This document shows positions 35,289 through 48,500 of a DNA stretch of 64,000 nt, piece by piece. The translations under genes were made by a program, and so were the position numbers. This stretch comes from Candidatus Accumulibacter contiguus (GTDB lineage Bacteria > Pseudomonadota > Gammaproteobacteria > Burkholderiales > Rhodocyclaceae): positions 1 through 64,000 of the forward strand of contig NZ_SPMX01000006.1 of NCBI RefSeq assembly GCF_012940005.1. The letters run 5' to 3'. Under the pieces are notes generated by a model that ran no database searches, was not told the origin of the DNA, and saw only the letters and a program-made list of their open reading frames with translations. Numbering within the stretch: the first letter of the stretch is position 1; the number at the start of each line of letters is the position of its first letter.

Positions 35289-36425
35289 ATGATCCTGACA
35301 CAGGAACAGGAAATGATCCGCGATTCGCTGCGCGATTTCGCACAGGAGCGCCTGGCACCCTTCGCCGCCGAGTGGGACCGCCATCACACCTTCCCGGCCG
35401 ATGCGCTGCGCGAACTCGGCGAACTCGGTGCGCTGGGCATGGTCGTTCCCGAGCAATGGGGCGGCGCCGGCATGGACTACCTGTCGCTGGTGCTGGTGAT
35501 CGAAGAGATCGCCGCCGGCGACGGCGCGACCTCGACGATCGTCAGCGTGCAAAATTCGCTGGCCTGCGGCATCACCATGAAGTACGGCAGCGACGAACAG
35601 AAGGAAAACTGGCTCAAACCACTGGCACGCGGCCAGATGCTCGGCTGCTTCTGTCTGACCGAACCGCATACCGGTTCCGATGCAGCGGCGATCACCACCC
35701 GCGCCGACCGCGATGGCGATCATTTCGTCCTCAACGGCGTCAAACAGTTCATTACCACCGGCAAGTACGCGCAGGTGGCGATCGTCTTTGCCGTCACCGA
35801 CAAGGCCGCCGGCAAAAAGGGCATCTCGTGCTTCCTGGTGCCGACCGCGACACCCGGTTACATCGTCGCCCGCATCGAGGAAAAGATGGGCCAGCGCGCT
35901 TCGGATACCGCGCAGATCCTCTTCGAGAACTGCCGGGTTCCGGCTTCCTGCCTGCTCGGCAAGGAAGGCGACGGCTACCGGATTGCCCTGTCGAACCTCG
36001 AAGCCGGCCGCATCGGCATCGCTGCCCAGTCGGTCGGCATGGCGCGTGCCGCTTTCGAAGCGGCGGTGCAATACGCCAAGGAACGCGAAACCTTCGGCAA
36101 GCCGATCATCGAGCATCAGGCGGTGAGCTTCCGCCTCGCCGACATGGCAACGCAGATCGATGCCGCCCGTTTGCTGGTCTGGCGAGCCGCGACTTTCAAG
36201 GATGCCGGCAAGCCCTGCCTCAAGGAAGCGTCGATGGCCAAGATGTTTGCCTCTGAAATGGCCGAAAAAGTCTGCTCGGACGCCATCCAGATTCTCGGCG
36301 GCTATGGCTACGTCAGCGACTTCCCGGTCGAGCGGATCTATCGTGACGTCCGTGTCTGCCAGATCTACGAAGGTGCCAACGACATCCAGCGCCTGGTGAT
36401 CGGCCGCGCTGTCGCTGGTGATTAG
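35289..36425 (+). CDS. Acyl-CoA dehydrogenase (short-chain type)
   Basis: A 378-residue flavoprotein with FCLTEPHTGSDAAAITTRAD and ILGGYGYVSDFPVERIYRDV. The catalytic base is Glu361 in QIYEGANDIQRLVIGR, the position used by short- and medium-chain enzymes such as butyryl-CoA dehydrogenase. The length is typical. It passes electrons to ETF. AAGGAG precedes the ATG. It follows the isovaleryl-CoA dehydrogenase cluster on the same strand and probably acts on a related short or branched acyl-CoA. Confidence 0.92.
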   Translation: MILTQEQEMIRDSLRDFAQERLAPFAAEWDRHHTFPADALRELGELGALGMVVPEQWGGAGMDYLSLVLVIEEIAAGDGATSTIVSVQNSLACGITMKYGSDEQKENWLKPLARGQMLGCFCLTEPHTGSDAAAITTRADRDGDHFVLNGVKQFITTGKYAQVAIVFAVTDKAAGKKGISCFLVPTATPGYIVARIEEKMGQRASDTAQILFENCRVPASCLLGKEGDGYRIALSNLEAGRIGIAAQSVGMARAAFEAAVQYAKERETFGKPIIEHQAVSFRLADMATQIDAARLLVWRAATFKDAGKPCLKEASMAKMFASEMAEKVCSDAIQILGGYGYVSDFPVERIYRDVRVCQIYEGANDIQRLVIGRAVAGD

Positions 36426-36766
36426 CAACGCTCGTCAATCAACATTGGGGAAAATGGAGATCATGACCACTTGGCAGCGTCGCCACCGGAATGGTCATGA
36501 CTCTTCCAGGCACCCCGCTCATCAAAGCCATCAGCGACGGGCCCGGGCGGCGGCCATGCCTCGGTTCTACCCCCTTCATCTGGAGATCCTATGGCAACAT
36601 CAGTGTCCCGGTTTACGTGGGTAGCCTTCATGACTGAATCATGATGTAATTGGCGCTTGGATCCCTGCGCAAGTCATGCCAGAATCGAAGCATCCGGGAA
36701 TCGGGGATGGCCTGGTTTCCCTGGATTTCACCCATCAATTACCCGAGAACACATGGAGGAGACACA
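36426..36766. other. Intergenic region with an inverted repeat
   Basis: No gene is seen in 340 bp. CATGACCA (36462-36469) and TGGTCATG (36492-36499) form a perfect inverted repeat, which could be an operator for the amino acid uptake operon that follows or a leftover hairpin. Short frames here have no convincing composition. Confidence 0.4.
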
Positions 36767-38802
<2,036 letters not shown>

Positions 38803-38872
38803 TTCCCCGTTCGTAGACGGAGGCAGGGCGCCTTGACGGGCGGTCGCTGCCTTGCTCCAAGGAGAAGCGCAG

Positions 38873-39610
38873 ATGGGCTACAACTGGAACTGGGGGATTT
38901 TTCTGCAGCCGACGGCGACCGGCGATGGCACCTACCTGGGCTGGATGTTCTATGGCTTCAAGGTCACCATCGCCCTGTCGTTGTCGGCCTGGTTCATCGC
39001 GCTCGTCCTCGGCGCCGTCGTCGGTATTCTGAGGACGGTTCCGAACAAGTGGCTGTCCGGCTTCGCGACCGCCTACGTCGAAGTCTTTCGCAACATTCCT
39101 CTGCTCGTGCAACTGTTTCTCTGGTACTTCGTGATGCCCGAGTTGCTGCCCGAGAACCTGGGCAACGCCTTCAAGCAGAGCAACCCGATCGTCCAGCAGT
39201 TTCTCTCTTCGATGGTCTGCCTGGCACTGTTCACCAGCGCACGCGTTGCCGAGCAGGTGCGTTCGGGGATCAACTCGCTGCCGCCCGGGCAGAAGAACGC
39301 CGGCCTGGCGATGGGCTTCACCTTGTCGCAGACCTATCGCTATGTGCTGCTGCCGATGGCCGTGCGCCTGATCGTGCCACCGCTGACCTCGGAGTTTCTC
39401 AACATCTTCAAGAACTCGGCCGTCTGTTCCACGATCGGCCTGCTGGAACTGGCCGCCCAGGGCCGGCAACTGGTCGATTACACTGCGCAGCCCTACGAGT
39501 CGTTCATCGCCGTGACGCTCGCCTATCTGCTGATCAACGTCGTCGTCATGTTCGGCATGCGCTGGGTTGAAGAGCAGGTGCGCGTTCCCGGCTATATCGG
39601 AGGCAAGTGA
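38873..39610 (+). CDS. gltJ: Glutamate/aspartate ABC permease GltJ
   Basis: A 245-residue inner-membrane permease of the His/Glu/Gln/Arg/opine family. It starts [20 protein letters not shown], has about five transmembrane helices, and holds the EAA-type coupling loop [20 protein letters not shown] followed by [26 protein letters not shown] precedes the ATG. It pairs with GltK two bases downstream. Confidence 0.93.
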   Translation: MGYNWNWGIFLQPTATGDGTYLGWMFYGFKVTIALSLSAWFIALVLGAVVGILRTVPNKWLSGFATAYVEVFRNIPLLVQLFLWYFVMPELLPENLGNAFKQSNPIVQQFLSSMVCLALFTSARVAEQVRSGINSLPPGQKNAGLAMGFTLSQTYRYVLLPMAVRLIVPPLTSEFLNIFKNSAVCSTIGLLELAAQGRQLVDYTAQPYESFIAVTLAYLLINVVVMFGMRWVEEQVRVPGYIGGK

Positions 39611-39611
39611 G

Positions 39612-40292
39612 ATGCATGAATTCGACTGGTCTTCGATCCCCAATGCCTTGCCCTTCCTCTGGGACGGGATGAAGATTTCCCTCGAGATCACACTCAGCGC
39701 GGTGGTTTTCGGGATCGTCTGGGGAACGCTGCTGGCGCTCATGCGCCTCTCCTCGGTGACGCCCCTGTCATGGTTTGCAGCCGCTTACGTGAACCTCTTC
39801 CGGGCCATTCCGCTGGTCATGGTGCTGCTGTGGTTCTTCCTGATCGTGCCGCATCTGCTGGAAAGCCTCTTTGGCTTCCCGCGCGGTTCGGACATGCGCC
39901 TTTCCTCGGCGATTGCCGGCTTTGCCCTGTTCGAGGCGGCCTACTACTCGGAGATCATCCGTGCCGGCATCCAGTCGGTTCCGAAAGGGCAGATGGGTGC
40001 CGCCAGCGCGCTCGGCATGACCTACGGCCAGGCGATGCGCCTGGTGGTGCTGCCGCAGGCTTTTCGCAACATGGTTCCCTTGCTGCTGACGCAGGGGATC
40101 ATCCTCTTCCAGGACACCTCGCTGGTCTATGTTTCGGCCCTGGCCGACTTCTTCGGCGCCGCCTACAAGGTGGGTGACCGTGACGGGCGCCTGGTCGAGT
40201 TGCTGCTCTTTGCCGGTGCCGTTTATTTCGTGATCTGCTTCACTGCGTCGCGAATCGTTCGCCACTACCAGAACAAGCTCAAGACGGCCTGA
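39612..40292 (+). CDS. gltK: Glutamate/aspartate ABC permease GltK
   Basis: A 226-residue permease homologous to GltJ. The EAA loop is [20 protein letters not shown] then [20 protein letters not shown]. About five transmembrane helices. The ATG at 39612 follows the gltJ stop by one base, with GGAGG inside the end of gltJ, so translation is coupled. Confidence 0.93.
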   Translation: MHEFDWSSIPNALPFLWDGMKISLEITLSAVVFGIVWGTLLALMRLSSVTPLSWFAAAYVNLFRAIPLVMVLLWFFLIVPHLLESLFGFPRGSDMRLSSAIAGFALFEAAYYSEIIRAGIQSVPKGQMGAASALGMTYGQAMRLVVLPQAFRNMVPLLLTQGIILFQDTSLVYVSALADFFGAAYKVGDRDGRLVELLLFAGAVYFVICFTASRIVRHYQNKLKTA

Positions 40293-40325
40293 TGCCACTT
40301 GCAGCAATGAATCGAGGAGACTTTC

Positions 40326-41054
40326 GTGATTACGATGAACAAGGTGAGCAAGCATTACGGTTCCTTCCAGGTCCTCACCGACTGCACGACGCAGGTGCAC
40401 AAGGGCGAAGTAATCGTCGTCTGTGGCCCGTCTGGTTCGGGAAAGTCGACGCTGATCAAGTGTGTCAATGGCCTCGAACCCTTTCAGAGTGGCGAAATCA
40501 TCGTCAATGGCGTTTCCGTCGGCGATCCGAAAACCAATCTTTCCAAGCTGCGCTCGACGGTCGGCATGGTCTTCCAGAATTTCGAACTCTTTCCGCACAT
40601 GAGCATCATCGACAACCTGGCCATCGCCCAGACCAAGGTGCTCGCGCGGACCCAGGAGCAGGCGCGCGAGAAGGGTTTCAAGTTGCTCGATCGGGTCGGC
40701 CTGCGCGCGCAGGCAGAGAAATATCCGGGCCAGCTTTCCGGTGGGCAGCAGCAGCGTGTGGCAATTGCCAGGGCGCTGGCCATGGACCCGATCTGCATGC
40801 TCTTCGACGAACCGACTTCGGCGCTCGACCCGGAAATGGTCAACGAAGTGCTCGACGTGATGACCGAACTGGCACAGGAGGGGATGACCATGATGTGCGT
40901 CACGCACGAGATGGGCTTCGCCAAACGCGTCGCCAGCCGGGTGATCTTCATGGACCAGGGTCGTATCGTCGAGGACGACAGCAAGGAAGCCTTTTTCGAT
41001 CACGCTCGTTCGGAGCGAGCGCAACAGTTCCTGGCCAAGATTCTGCACCATTGA
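40326..41054 (+). CDS. gltL: Glutamate/aspartate ABC transporter ATPase
   Basis: A 242-residue ABC ATPase with Walker [10 protein letters not shown] at 34-42, signature [15 protein letters not shown], Walker [16 protein letters not shown] and the switch His in [15 protein letters not shown]. These match the polar amino acid subfamily. The start is GTG at 40326, preceded by GAGGA; an ATG three codons later is possible. It completes the uptake system. Confidence 0.95.
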   Translation: MITMNKVSKHYGSFQVLTDCTTQVHKGEVIVVCGPSGSGKSTLIKCVNGLEPFQSGEIIVNGVSVGDPKTNLSKLRSTVGMVFQNFELFPHMSIIDNLAIAQTKVLARTQEQAREKGFKLLDRVGLRAQAEKYPGQLSGGQQQRVAIARALAMDPICMLFDEPTSALDPEMVNEVLDVMTELAQEGMTMMCVTHEMGFAKRVASRVIFMDQGRIVEDDSKEAFFDHARSERAQQFLAKILHH

Positions 41055-41144
41055 GTACCGTCTGACTCCGGGCTTGCCTGGAGTGGCGCAGGCGTCTGTG
41101 GCCAGAGAGGCAGTACCCGATCGATTCGAGAGAAGGAGAACGGC

Positions 41145-44100
41145 ATGGCACTGGTCAGCGAGTCCACACACAACCTGCGCCGCAACCTGCGCGAAATCGC
41201 CGAGCAGCAGCATCTTTCGGCGCGCATCGGCGAATTCCTCGATGGCTACTTCGTCGATGTAGAATTGGGCGGCGCCACGGACGCGAGTCCCGAAGAGCTT
41301 CTCGGGGCGGCCGTCCAGCATTTTCGGCTGGGCGAGGTGCGCGCGCCGAAACAAGCCGCAGCCGCTCTCTACACCCCGGATTTTGACCGGCATGGCTGGC
41401 ACTCTCCGCACACCGTGATCGATGTCGTCACCGACGACATGCCGTTTCTGGTCGATTCGATCACCATGCTGGTGTACCACCATGGACTGGTGATCCATCG
41501 TTTGCTGCATCCGCTGCTGGGCGCCGAGCGAAAGGACGATGGCACGCTGCAGGCCACGCGGCCGCGTGGCGCTGCCGGCAGTCAGCCGGAGTCCTGGATC
41601 CACCTCGAGATCGATCGCATTGGCGAGGCCGGACTGATCGACACCCTGCATCAGGAAATCCTGGGCGTGCTCGCTGACGTGCGTGCGGCCGTCGAAGATG
41701 GCCCGACGATGCACGAGCGCATGCGCGCAGCACACACCGAGATGGCCGCTTCGACGCTTGCCGAGGCCGACGAAGCCGCAGCGTATCTGGCCTGGATCGC
41801 TGCCAACAATTTTGTCTTTCTCGGTTATGCGGATTACCAGGCGGCCGTCGGCGACAGCAAGCTCGCGCGCGTTGCCGGCAGCGGACTCGGCATTCTCCGA
41901 AACGCCGACCATCCCCGCTTTGGCCGTTGCCTGGCGGGAATCCCCGGCGTCGTCGCGGAACTGGCCAGAGATTCCCTGCCCGTGATTCTGGTCAAGGCAG
42001 ACGCGCGCTCGACGGTTCATCGCTCGGCCTACCTCGATTTCATTGCAGCCAAGCGTTATGACGCCGATGGCAATTTCGTCGGATTACGTGCTTTCGTCGG
42101 CCTCTACACGGCGCATGTCTACCATGTGGCGGCAACCGATGTGCCGCTGCTGCGACGCAAGATTGCCGCCGTACGGCAGGATCTTGGCTTCCTGCCGCGT
42201 AGCCATCGCGACAAGACCCTGCTCAACGTACTCGAAACCTATCCGCGTGACGAGTTGATCGAAATCGCTCACCAGGATCTGGTCCGTATCGCCAGCGGCA
42301 TCGTCTCACTGCATGAGCGCGAGCAGGTACGCATCTTCCTGCGCGACGACGCCTGGGGGCGTTATGTTTCGGCGATCGTCTATATGCCGCGCGACCGTTT
42401 CGACACCACCATCCGCGAGCGCATCTCGGCGCTCCTTCATGAAAGCCTCGCCGCCGAGCGCGTCGACTATTTTGTCATGCTCGGCGAGTCGCGGCTGGCG
42501 CGTCTGCATTTCATCGCCCGTACGCCGGTCGGTACCGACTACCGCTACGATGCCGACGCGATCGAAAGGCAGGTGGCGCGCATCGTGCGCGGCTGGGCCG
42601 AAGAACTGAAACAGAATCTCGTCGGGCACTATGGCGAGGAGCGCGGCAACAGCCTGTTGCGTCGCTATTCGCTGGAACTGCCGCTGTCGTATCAGGAGCG
42701 GGTCACACCGGCTTCCGCGGTGTCCGACCTCGAGCGCCTGGAAGCCGCCGAGCAGAGCGGCCGTGTCGAAGTTAAGCTGAGCGCAGCCCAGGGCGACGAT
42801 GGCTCACACCAGCACCTGAAGCTGTTCCGTCGCGGCAGGCCGCGACCGTTGTCGGCGATTCTGCCGATACTCGAGAACATGGGACTGACGGTACTCTCCG
42901 AACAGCCGTTCAGCCTGCCCAGAAGTGACCTGCACATTGCCGACTTCGCAGTGCGCTTGCCGCAGGCTGCGGCACTGGATGACGAGACGACCCGGCGATC
43001 CTTCATCGACCTGCTCGAGAACCTGTTCCGCGAGCAGGCCGAGAACGACGGTTTCAACCGCCTGATCCTGCTGGCGGGTCTCGACGGGCGGCAGATCAGC
43101 ATCCTGCGCGCCTACAGCCGTTACCTGCGGCAGGCCGGTCTGCCGTTCAGCCAGGCCTATGTGCAGCGCTGTCTGGCGACGCATTTCCGGATTACGCGGG
43201 CACTGGTCGACCTGTTCGAAGCGCTCTTTTCTCCGGCAGCAGACGAGGCACGCGCCAGGGCGTTTTCCGATGAAGTCAGCACGGCCTTGTTGCAGGTCAG
43301 CAATCCCGATGATGATCGCATTCTTTCTGCGCTGCAGACGGTCATTGAGGCAACGCTGCGAACGAACGCCTATCAATCGGGCAGTGACGGCCAGGCCAAG
43401 AGTTACCTGTCCTTCAAGTTCTCGTCAAGGGACATCCCCTTCCTGCCCGCGCCGGCGCCGCTCTACGAAATCTTCGTCTATAACGAGCGGGTCGAAGGCG
43501 TGCACCTGCGCGGTGCGCGGGTGGCGCGCGGTGGCCTGCGCTGGTCCGACCGCATGGAAGACTTCCGCACCGAGGTGCTCGGTCTGGTCAAGGCGCAGAT
43601 GGTGAAGAATGCAGTGATCGTTCCGCTGGGGTCGAAAGGGGGCTTCGTCTGCAAACGCCTGCCGGCGGCTGGTGAGCGTGAAGCCTTGCAGGCCGAGGGA
43701 ATTGCCTGTTATTCGACCTTCATCCGTGGCCTGCTCGACCTCACCGACAACCGAGTCGACGGCCAGGTCGTGCCGCCAAATGGCGTGCGCCGTCGCGACG
43801 GCGACGACCCCTATCTGGTCGTCGCTGCCGACAAGGGGACGGCGACCTTCTCGGACATCGCCAACGGCATCGCCATCGAGTATGGCTTCTGGCTCGGCGA
43901 TGCCTTCGCTTCGGGCGGCTCGGTCGGTTACGACCACAAGAAAATGGCCATCACCGCCAGAGGCGCATGGGAGGCGATCAAGCGGCACTTCCGGGAAATC
44001 GGTCTGGATACGCAGACGCAGCCGTTCACCGTCGTCGGGATCGGCGACATGTCCGGCGACGTTTTCGGTAATGGCATGTTGCTCTCTTCCGAAATCCGGC

Positions 44101-45818
44101 TGCTGGCCGCCTTCGATCACCGGCATATCTTCCTCGACCCGAACCCGGACCCGGCGCGCAGCTTTGCCGAGCGGCAACGCCTCTTTGCGCTGCCGCGGTC
44201 TTCGTGGGCGGACTACGATCCGGCGCTGATTTCCGCGGGCGGCGGCGTGTGGTCGCGAACGGCCAAGTCGATCCCGCTGTCACCCGAGCTGCGCGCGTGG
44301 CTGGGCAGCACTGCCAGCCAGATGACGCCCCCCGAACTGATCAAGACCCTGCTGCAGGCGCCGGTGGACCTGCTCTACAACGGTGGCATCGGAACCTACG
44401 TCAAGGCCAGCTCCCAGAGTCATCAGGAAGCCAATGACCGCGGCAACGACATTCTGCGGGTCGATGCCAGCCAGCTCAAGGCGCGGGTGATCGGCGAAGG
44501 TGGCAACCTCGGCTTGACGCAGAAGGGGCGCATCGAGTTCGCTCTCAATGGCGGCCGGATATTCACCGACGCAATCGACAACTCGGCCGGCGTCGATTGC
44601 TCCGACCACGAGGTCAACATCAAGATCCTGCTGGCCGGGCTGATCCGGCGTGGCGACATGACCGGCAAGCAGCGTGACGTGCTGCTCGCCTCGATGACCG
44701 ACGCGGTCGCGTCGCTGGTGCTTGCCGACAACTATCAGCAGACGCAGGCGATTGCCCTCGAAGCGGCAGCCGGAGCGGGCCTGATCGAGGTGCATGGCCG
44801 TCTGATTCGCCACCTGGAGGCCCGCGGCGCCCTGCACCGCAGCATCGAATTCCTGCCCGACGACAAGGGCCTCGCCGAACGCGCGCAGCAGAAGCGCGGC
44901 CTGACTGCACCGGAGATCGCGGTGCTCCTGGCCTATGCCAAGATCGCGCTCAAGGAAACCCTCCTGGCGTCGAGCCTGCCCGACAGCGAAGATGTACATC
45001 AACTGCTGGTGGCCTACTTCCCGGCGCCCCTGCTCGCGCATTGCCGCGAACTGCTGCCGGCGCATCCTTTGAGGCGCGACATCATTGCCACGCAGCTCGT
45101 CAATCGTCTGGTGAACCGCATGGGAACGACCTTTGTCATGCAGCTCGGTGATGAAACGGGCGCCTCGGCGGCGCAAGTGGCCGGCGCGTGGTATGCCGCC
45201 AGCAGCGTGCTCGACGCCGAAGCGCTGTGGCAGGAAATCGAGTCGCTGGACCTGGTCATCGATGCCACCCGGCAACTGGCGTTGATGACCGGGCTGCGGG
45301 CGATGCTGGCGGCGGCGACACCGCTGGTGCTGACGCAGCATCTGCGGGGCACTCGTATTGCTCAGTTGATGACCGAATACGGCAGTGCCGTCGTCGCAAC
45401 CATCGGCCGCATTCGTCAGGGCAGGAGCGGCGCAGTCGCCATCACCGCGTTGATCGACGAGCGTGCGGCGATCGTGGCAGCGTTCGAGCGGGTGAATCTC
45501 GCGCGCGCCTGCGGCTGCCCATTGAACGACGTGACAGAAGCACTCGCCATTCTCGAAGGGCGGATCGATCTGGACTGGTTGGCCGCTGCCGTCTCCCGCC
45601 TGCCGGCCGGCAACCGCTGGCAGGCAAGGGCCCGTGCGCAGCTCGGCAGCGAACTTGCCGGTCTGCGGCAGCACCTCCTGCGGCAGGTTCTCGGCGGCAG
45701 CCTGCCGGCCACCGCAGAAGCCAGCGTGGTGCTCGATGAACTGAAGGGCAATGAGCCACAGGATCTGGCGATGCTCTCGGCGGGTCTGGCGGAGATCAGG
45801 CGGCTGCTCGTTCTCTGA
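41145..45818 (+). CDS. gdhB: NAD-specific glutamate dehydrogenase, large type
   Basis: A 1557-residue enzyme of the GDH-180 class that oxidises glutamate to 2-oxoglutarate and ammonia with NAD. It has a long N-terminal half with ACT-like segments (VIDVVTDDMPFLVDSITMLV) and a central catalytic domain with YNERVEGVHLRGARVARGGL, SDRMEDFRTEVLGLVKAQMV, VIVPLGSKGGFVCKR (about residue 830) and GDMSGDVFGNGMLLSSEIRL. The C-terminal domain is typical. AAGGAG precedes the ATG. Its place just after the Glu/Asp uptake operon fits a catabolic role. Confidence 0.96.
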   Translation: MALVSESTHNLRRNLREIAEQQHLSARIGEFLDGYFVDVELGGATDASPEELLGAAVQHFRLGEVRAPKQAAAALYTPDFDRHGWHSPHTVIDVVTDDMPFLVDSITMLVYHHGLVIHRLLHPLLGAERKDDGTLQATRPRGAAGSQPESWIHLEIDRIGEAGLIDTLHQEILGVLADVRAAVEDGPTMHERMRAAHTEMAASTLAEADEAAAYLAWIAANNFVFLGYADYQAAVGDSKLARVAGSGLGILRNADHPRFGRCLAGIPGVVAELARDSLPVILVKADARSTVHRSAYLDFIAAKRYDADGNFVGLRAFVGLYTAHVYHVAATDVPLLRRKIAAVRQDLGFLPRSHRDKTLLNVLETYPRDELIEIAHQDLVRIASGIVSLHEREQVRIFLRDDAWGRYVSAIVYMPRDRFDTTIRERISALLHESLAAERVDYFVMLGESRLARLHFIARTPVGTDYRYDADAIERQVARIVRGWAEELKQNLVGHYGEERGNSLLRRYSLELPLSYQERVTPASAVSDLERLEAAEQSGRVEVKLSAAQGDDGSHQHLKLFRRGRPRPLSAILPILENMGLTVLSEQPFSLPRSDLHIADFAVRLPQAAALDDETTRRSFIDLLENLFREQAENDGFNRLILLAGLDGRQISILRAYSRYLRQAGLPFSQAYVQRCLATHFRITRALVDLFEALFSPAADEARARAFSDEVSTALLQVSNPDDDRILSALQTVIEATLRTNAYQSGSDGQAKSYLSFKFSSRDIPFLPAPAPLYEIFVYNERVEGVHLRGARVARGGLRWSDRMEDFRTEVLGLVKAQMVKNAVIVPLGSKGGFVCKRLPAAGEREALQAEGIACYSTFIRGLLDLTDNRVDGQVVPPNGVRRRDGDDPYLVVAADKGTATFSDIANGIAIEYGFWLGDAFASGGSVGYDHKKMAITARGAWEAIKRHFREIGLDTQTQPFTVVGIGDMSGDVFGNGMLLSSEIRLLAAFDHRHIFLDPNPDPARSFAERQRLFALPRSSWADYDPALISAGGGVWSRTAKSIPLSPELRAWLGSTASQMTPPELIKTLLQAPVDLLYNGGIGTYVKASSQSHQEANDRGNDILRVDASQLKARVIGEGGNLGLTQKGRIEFALNGGRIFTDAIDNSAGVDCSDHEVNIKILLAGLIRRGDMTGKQRDVLLASMTDAVASLVLADNYQQTQAIALEAAAGAGLIEVHGRLIRHLEARGALHRSIEFLPDDKGLAERAQQKRGLTAPEIAVLLAYAKIALKETLLASSLPDSEDVHQLLVAYFPAPLLAHCRELLPAHPLRRDIIATQLVNRLVNRMGTTFVMQLGDETGASAAQVAGAWYAASSVLDAEALWQEIESLDLVIDATRQLALMTGLRAMLAAATPLVLTQHLRGTRIAQLMTEYGSAVVATIGRIRQGRSGAVAITALIDERAAIVAAFERVNLARACGCPLNDVTEALAILEGRIDLDWLAAAVSRLPAGNRWQARARAQLGSELAGLRQHLLRQVLGGSLPATAEASVVLDELKGNEPQDLAMLSAGLAEIRRLLVL

Positions 45819-45900
45819 AGCGGCTGACGATTGCGCATGGCAGTGCACGCAAGCCGTACCATTCCGGCAAACACCCTGACCAGACCCACAGAGGCAAGCG

Positions 45901-47676
45901 ATGAGGCCTGCGCATATCTGCTACAGCATCCGTCCGAGCAAGCCTGCAGCGCATCTGCTTGAAGTGCGCTGCACGCTTCCCGCACCCGACCCGGCTGGGC
46001 AGCGTTTCGCGCTGCCGGCGTGGATTCCCGGCAGTTACCTGATTCGTGACTTCGCGCGCCACATCGTCGCGATTCGTGCCGAGACTGCTGGCAAAGTGGT
46101 ACCGCTCAGCAAGATCGACAAACACAGCTGGCAGGCTGCACCGGTCGGCAAGGATATGGCGCTCACCGTCATCTGCGAGGTTTACGCCTGGGATCTCTCG
46201 GTACGCGCTGCGCATGTCGACCAGACACACGCTTTTTTCAATGGCAGCAGCGTATTCCTGCGCGCCCTCGGTCACGAACATTCGCCGTGTCTGGTCGATA
46301 TCCAGCGGCCGATCGGCAGGCACTTCGAAGCGTGGCGTGTCGCCACCGCGCTCACTCCGGCATGCGACCAGACTGCCCGGCAACACACTTTCGGCCTCTA
46401 CCGAGCCGCCAACTATGACGAACTGATCGATCACCCGGTCGAAATGGGCACCTTTACGCTGGCCACATTCACGGCCTGCGGTGTTCCGCACGAGATCGCC
46501 ATCAGCGGGCGCCATGACTGCGACCTGGCGCGCCTGACCGCCGACCTGCAGCGCATCTGTGAATGGCAAATCCGCTTCTTCGGCGAACCGGCACCGATGC
46601 CGCACTACGTTTTCCTGGTCACTGCCGTCGACGATGCGTATGGCGGACTAGAGCACCGTGCCTCGACGGCGCTGCTCTGCGCCCGCGACGATCTGCCCTA
46701 CTCTGGCATGCGCGGCACACCGGAGCGCTACCGCAGCTTTCTCGGCCTGTGCAGCCACGAGTATTTCCACGCATGGAACGTCAAGCGCATCCAGCCTGCG
46801 GCATTCTCGTCCTACAATCTCGATGCCGAGAACTACACCACCCTGCTCTGGGCCTTCGAGGGTTTCACCTCGTACTACGACGACCTGGCGCTGCTACGCT
46901 GCGGATTGATCCAGTTGAAGGACTGGCTGGCGCTGGTCGCCAGGACGATCGACAAGGTCCACAACAACCCCGGTCGGCAGCGGCAGACGCTTGCCGAATC
47001 GAGTTTCGACGCCTGGACGAAATACTACCGGCCGGACGAGAACACTCCGAATGCGGTGGTCAGCTACTACACCAAGGGATCGCTGGTGGCGCTGGCACTC
47101 GACCTGAAGCTGCGCGCCGAGACGAGCAACCGGATTTCACTGGATGACGTGATGCGCGCGCTCTGGCAACGCCATGGCCAGGGTGAGCAGCGCTGCGGCA
47201 TTGGCGACGAGGACATCCGGATGCTCGCCGAAGAACTGTCCGGCCTCGACCTCGAGCACTTTTTTGCCGAAGCCGTACATGGCACGACCGATGTGGACCT
47301 GGCGCGGCTGCTGCAACCCTTTGGCATCCGGCTGAAGCGTTCGGCAAACTCCACCACCCCGTCGCTCGGCGTGAAAACTGGCAGCGACGGCAGCGAGGTC
47401 CGGTTGACGACGGTATACGAAGGCAGCCCGGCGCAGGTCGCCGGATTGTCGGCAGGCGACCTGCTGCTGGCGATCGATGGCTTGCGAGTCACGCCATCGA
47501 CCCTCGATCGCCTGTTGAGCCGCCGTCAAGCCGGCGAAACGGTCCACATGCACGCCTTTCGACGCGACGAACTGATGGAATTCGCGGTTCAACTCGGCGC
47601 GCCGGCCAAGGATCGCCACCAGCTGCAGTTGCAGCGAAAACGCAACTCCCTGCGCAAGGACTGGCTGCAGGGGTAG
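45901..47676 (+). CDS. M61 glycyl aminopeptidase-like protease
   Basis: A 591-residue M61 family peptidase with the zinc motif HEYFHAWNVKRI (HEYFH at 286-290) and the downstream Glu in WAFEGFTSYYDDLALLR. The N-terminal beta-domain reads ICYSIRPSKPAAHLLEVRCT and PAWIPGSYLIRDFARHIV. A PDZ domain lies at about 475-560 (TVYEGSPAQVAGLSAGDLLL). No signal peptide is seen. It may cleave glycine- or alanine-starting peptides. GAGG precedes the ATG. Confidence 0.93.
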   Translation: MRPAHICYSIRPSKPAAHLLEVRCTLPAPDPAGQRFALPAWIPGSYLIRDFARHIVAIRAETAGKVVPLSKIDKHSWQAAPVGKDMALTVICEVYAWDLSVRAAHVDQTHAFFNGSSVFLRALGHEHSPCLVDIQRPIGRHFEAWRVATALTPACDQTARQHTFGLYRAANYDELIDHPVEMGTFTLATFTACGVPHEIAISGRHDCDLARLTADLQRICEWQIRFFGEPAPMPHYVFLVTAVDDAYGGLEHRASTALLCARDDLPYSGMRGTPERYRSFLGLCSHEYFHAWNVKRIQPAAFSSYNLDAENYTTLLWAFEGFTSYYDDLALLRCGLIQLKDWLALVARTIDKVHNNPGRQRQTLAESSFDAWTKYYRPDENTPNAVVSYYTKGSLVALALDLKLRAETSNRISLDDVMRALWQRHGQGEQRCGIGDEDIRMLAEELSGLDLEHFFAEAVHGTTDVDLARLLQPFGIRLKRSANSTTPSLGVKTGSDGSEVRLTTVYEGSPAQVAGLSAGDLLLAIDGLRVTPSTLDRLLSRRQAGETVHMHAFRRDELMEFAVQLGAPAKDRHQLQLQRKRNSLRKDWLQG

Positions 47677-47747
47677 CGCATCGACGATAATCAGGCACTG
47701 CATGTTCCAGCCCTGCCGGCTCCACCTCTTTCATCCTCGTACACAAG

Positions 47748-48386
47748 ATGACCAAGCTCGCCGACCTCCGCAAAAGCTACGAACGCGCCGAACTCAGCGA
47801 GGACGCTTCACACGCCGACCCCCTCAGGCAGTTCGAGAAATGGATCAGCGAGGCGATCAGCGCACAAGTCCCCGAACCCAACGCCATGACCCTGGCGACG
47901 GTAGACAGCAGCCTGCGCCCGTCCACACGCGTGGTGCTGATCAAGGGCTACGACGAAAATGGCATCACCTGGTTCACCAACTACGACAGTCGCAAGGGTC
48001 GCGAACTCGCTGCCAACCCCTGGGCAGCACTGCAGTTTCATTGGGTCGACCTGGAACGGGTCGTGCGCATCGAGGGCTGCGTCGAAAAAGTGAGTGCCGC
48101 CGAAAGCGATGCCTACTTCGCCAGCCGACCACTCGATTCCCGCATCGGCGCCTGGGCGAGTCCGCAGAGCCAGGTCATTGCCGGCCGCAGCGTACTCGTC
48201 GGCAACGCTGCCCGCTATGGCGCGAAGTTCCTGCTGCAGCCGCCGCGTCCACCTCATTGGGGCGGCTACCGGCTGCGTCCCGATACCTGGGAGTTCTGGC
48301 AGGGCAGAAAAAGCCGTCTGCACGACCGTCTGCGCTACCGGCTGAACAGCGATCAGCAATGGATTCGCGAACGCCTGGCGCCGTGA
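47748..48386 (+). CDS. pdxH: Pyridoxamine 5'-phosphate oxidase
   Basis: This FMN enzyme makes pyridoxal 5'-phosphate. The 212-residue protein has [40 protein letters not shown], the FMN/PLP-binding [20 protein letters not shown] and the C-terminal signature [19 protein letters not shown]. Length and motifs are those of PdxH. It stands alone between the M61 peptidase and a convergent trmO. Confidence 0.96.
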   Translation: MTKLADLRKSYERAELSEDASHADPLRQFEKWISEAISAQVPEPNAMTLATVDSSLRPSTRVVLIKGYDENGITWFTNYDSRKGRELAANPWAALQFHWVDLERVVRIEGCVEKVSAAESDAYFASRPLDSRIGAWASPQSQVIAGRSVLVGNAARYGAKFLLQPPRPPHWGGYRLRPDTWEFWQGRKSRLHDRLRYRLNSDQQWIRERLAP

Positions 48387-48500
48387 CCTGCGTGTTACCG
48401 CAACACCAAGGACCTCGACCGCAGTCGTCCCCTGGACGAAAATCGCCCGCCCGCAGGCCTGGTCGTTGACCGGGGCTAGCTTCTCCCACGGGCTTAGCAA

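Noticed and set aside
39768-42020. 750-codon minus-strand frame across gltK, gltL and the start of the glutamate dehydrogenase
   Set aside because: It is antisense to three well-supported genes and has typical shadow composition; long antisense frames are common at this GC content.
44280-45848. 522-codon minus-strand frame opposite the glutamate dehydrogenase
   Set aside because: It is antisense to a conserved catalytic gene and shows no domain.
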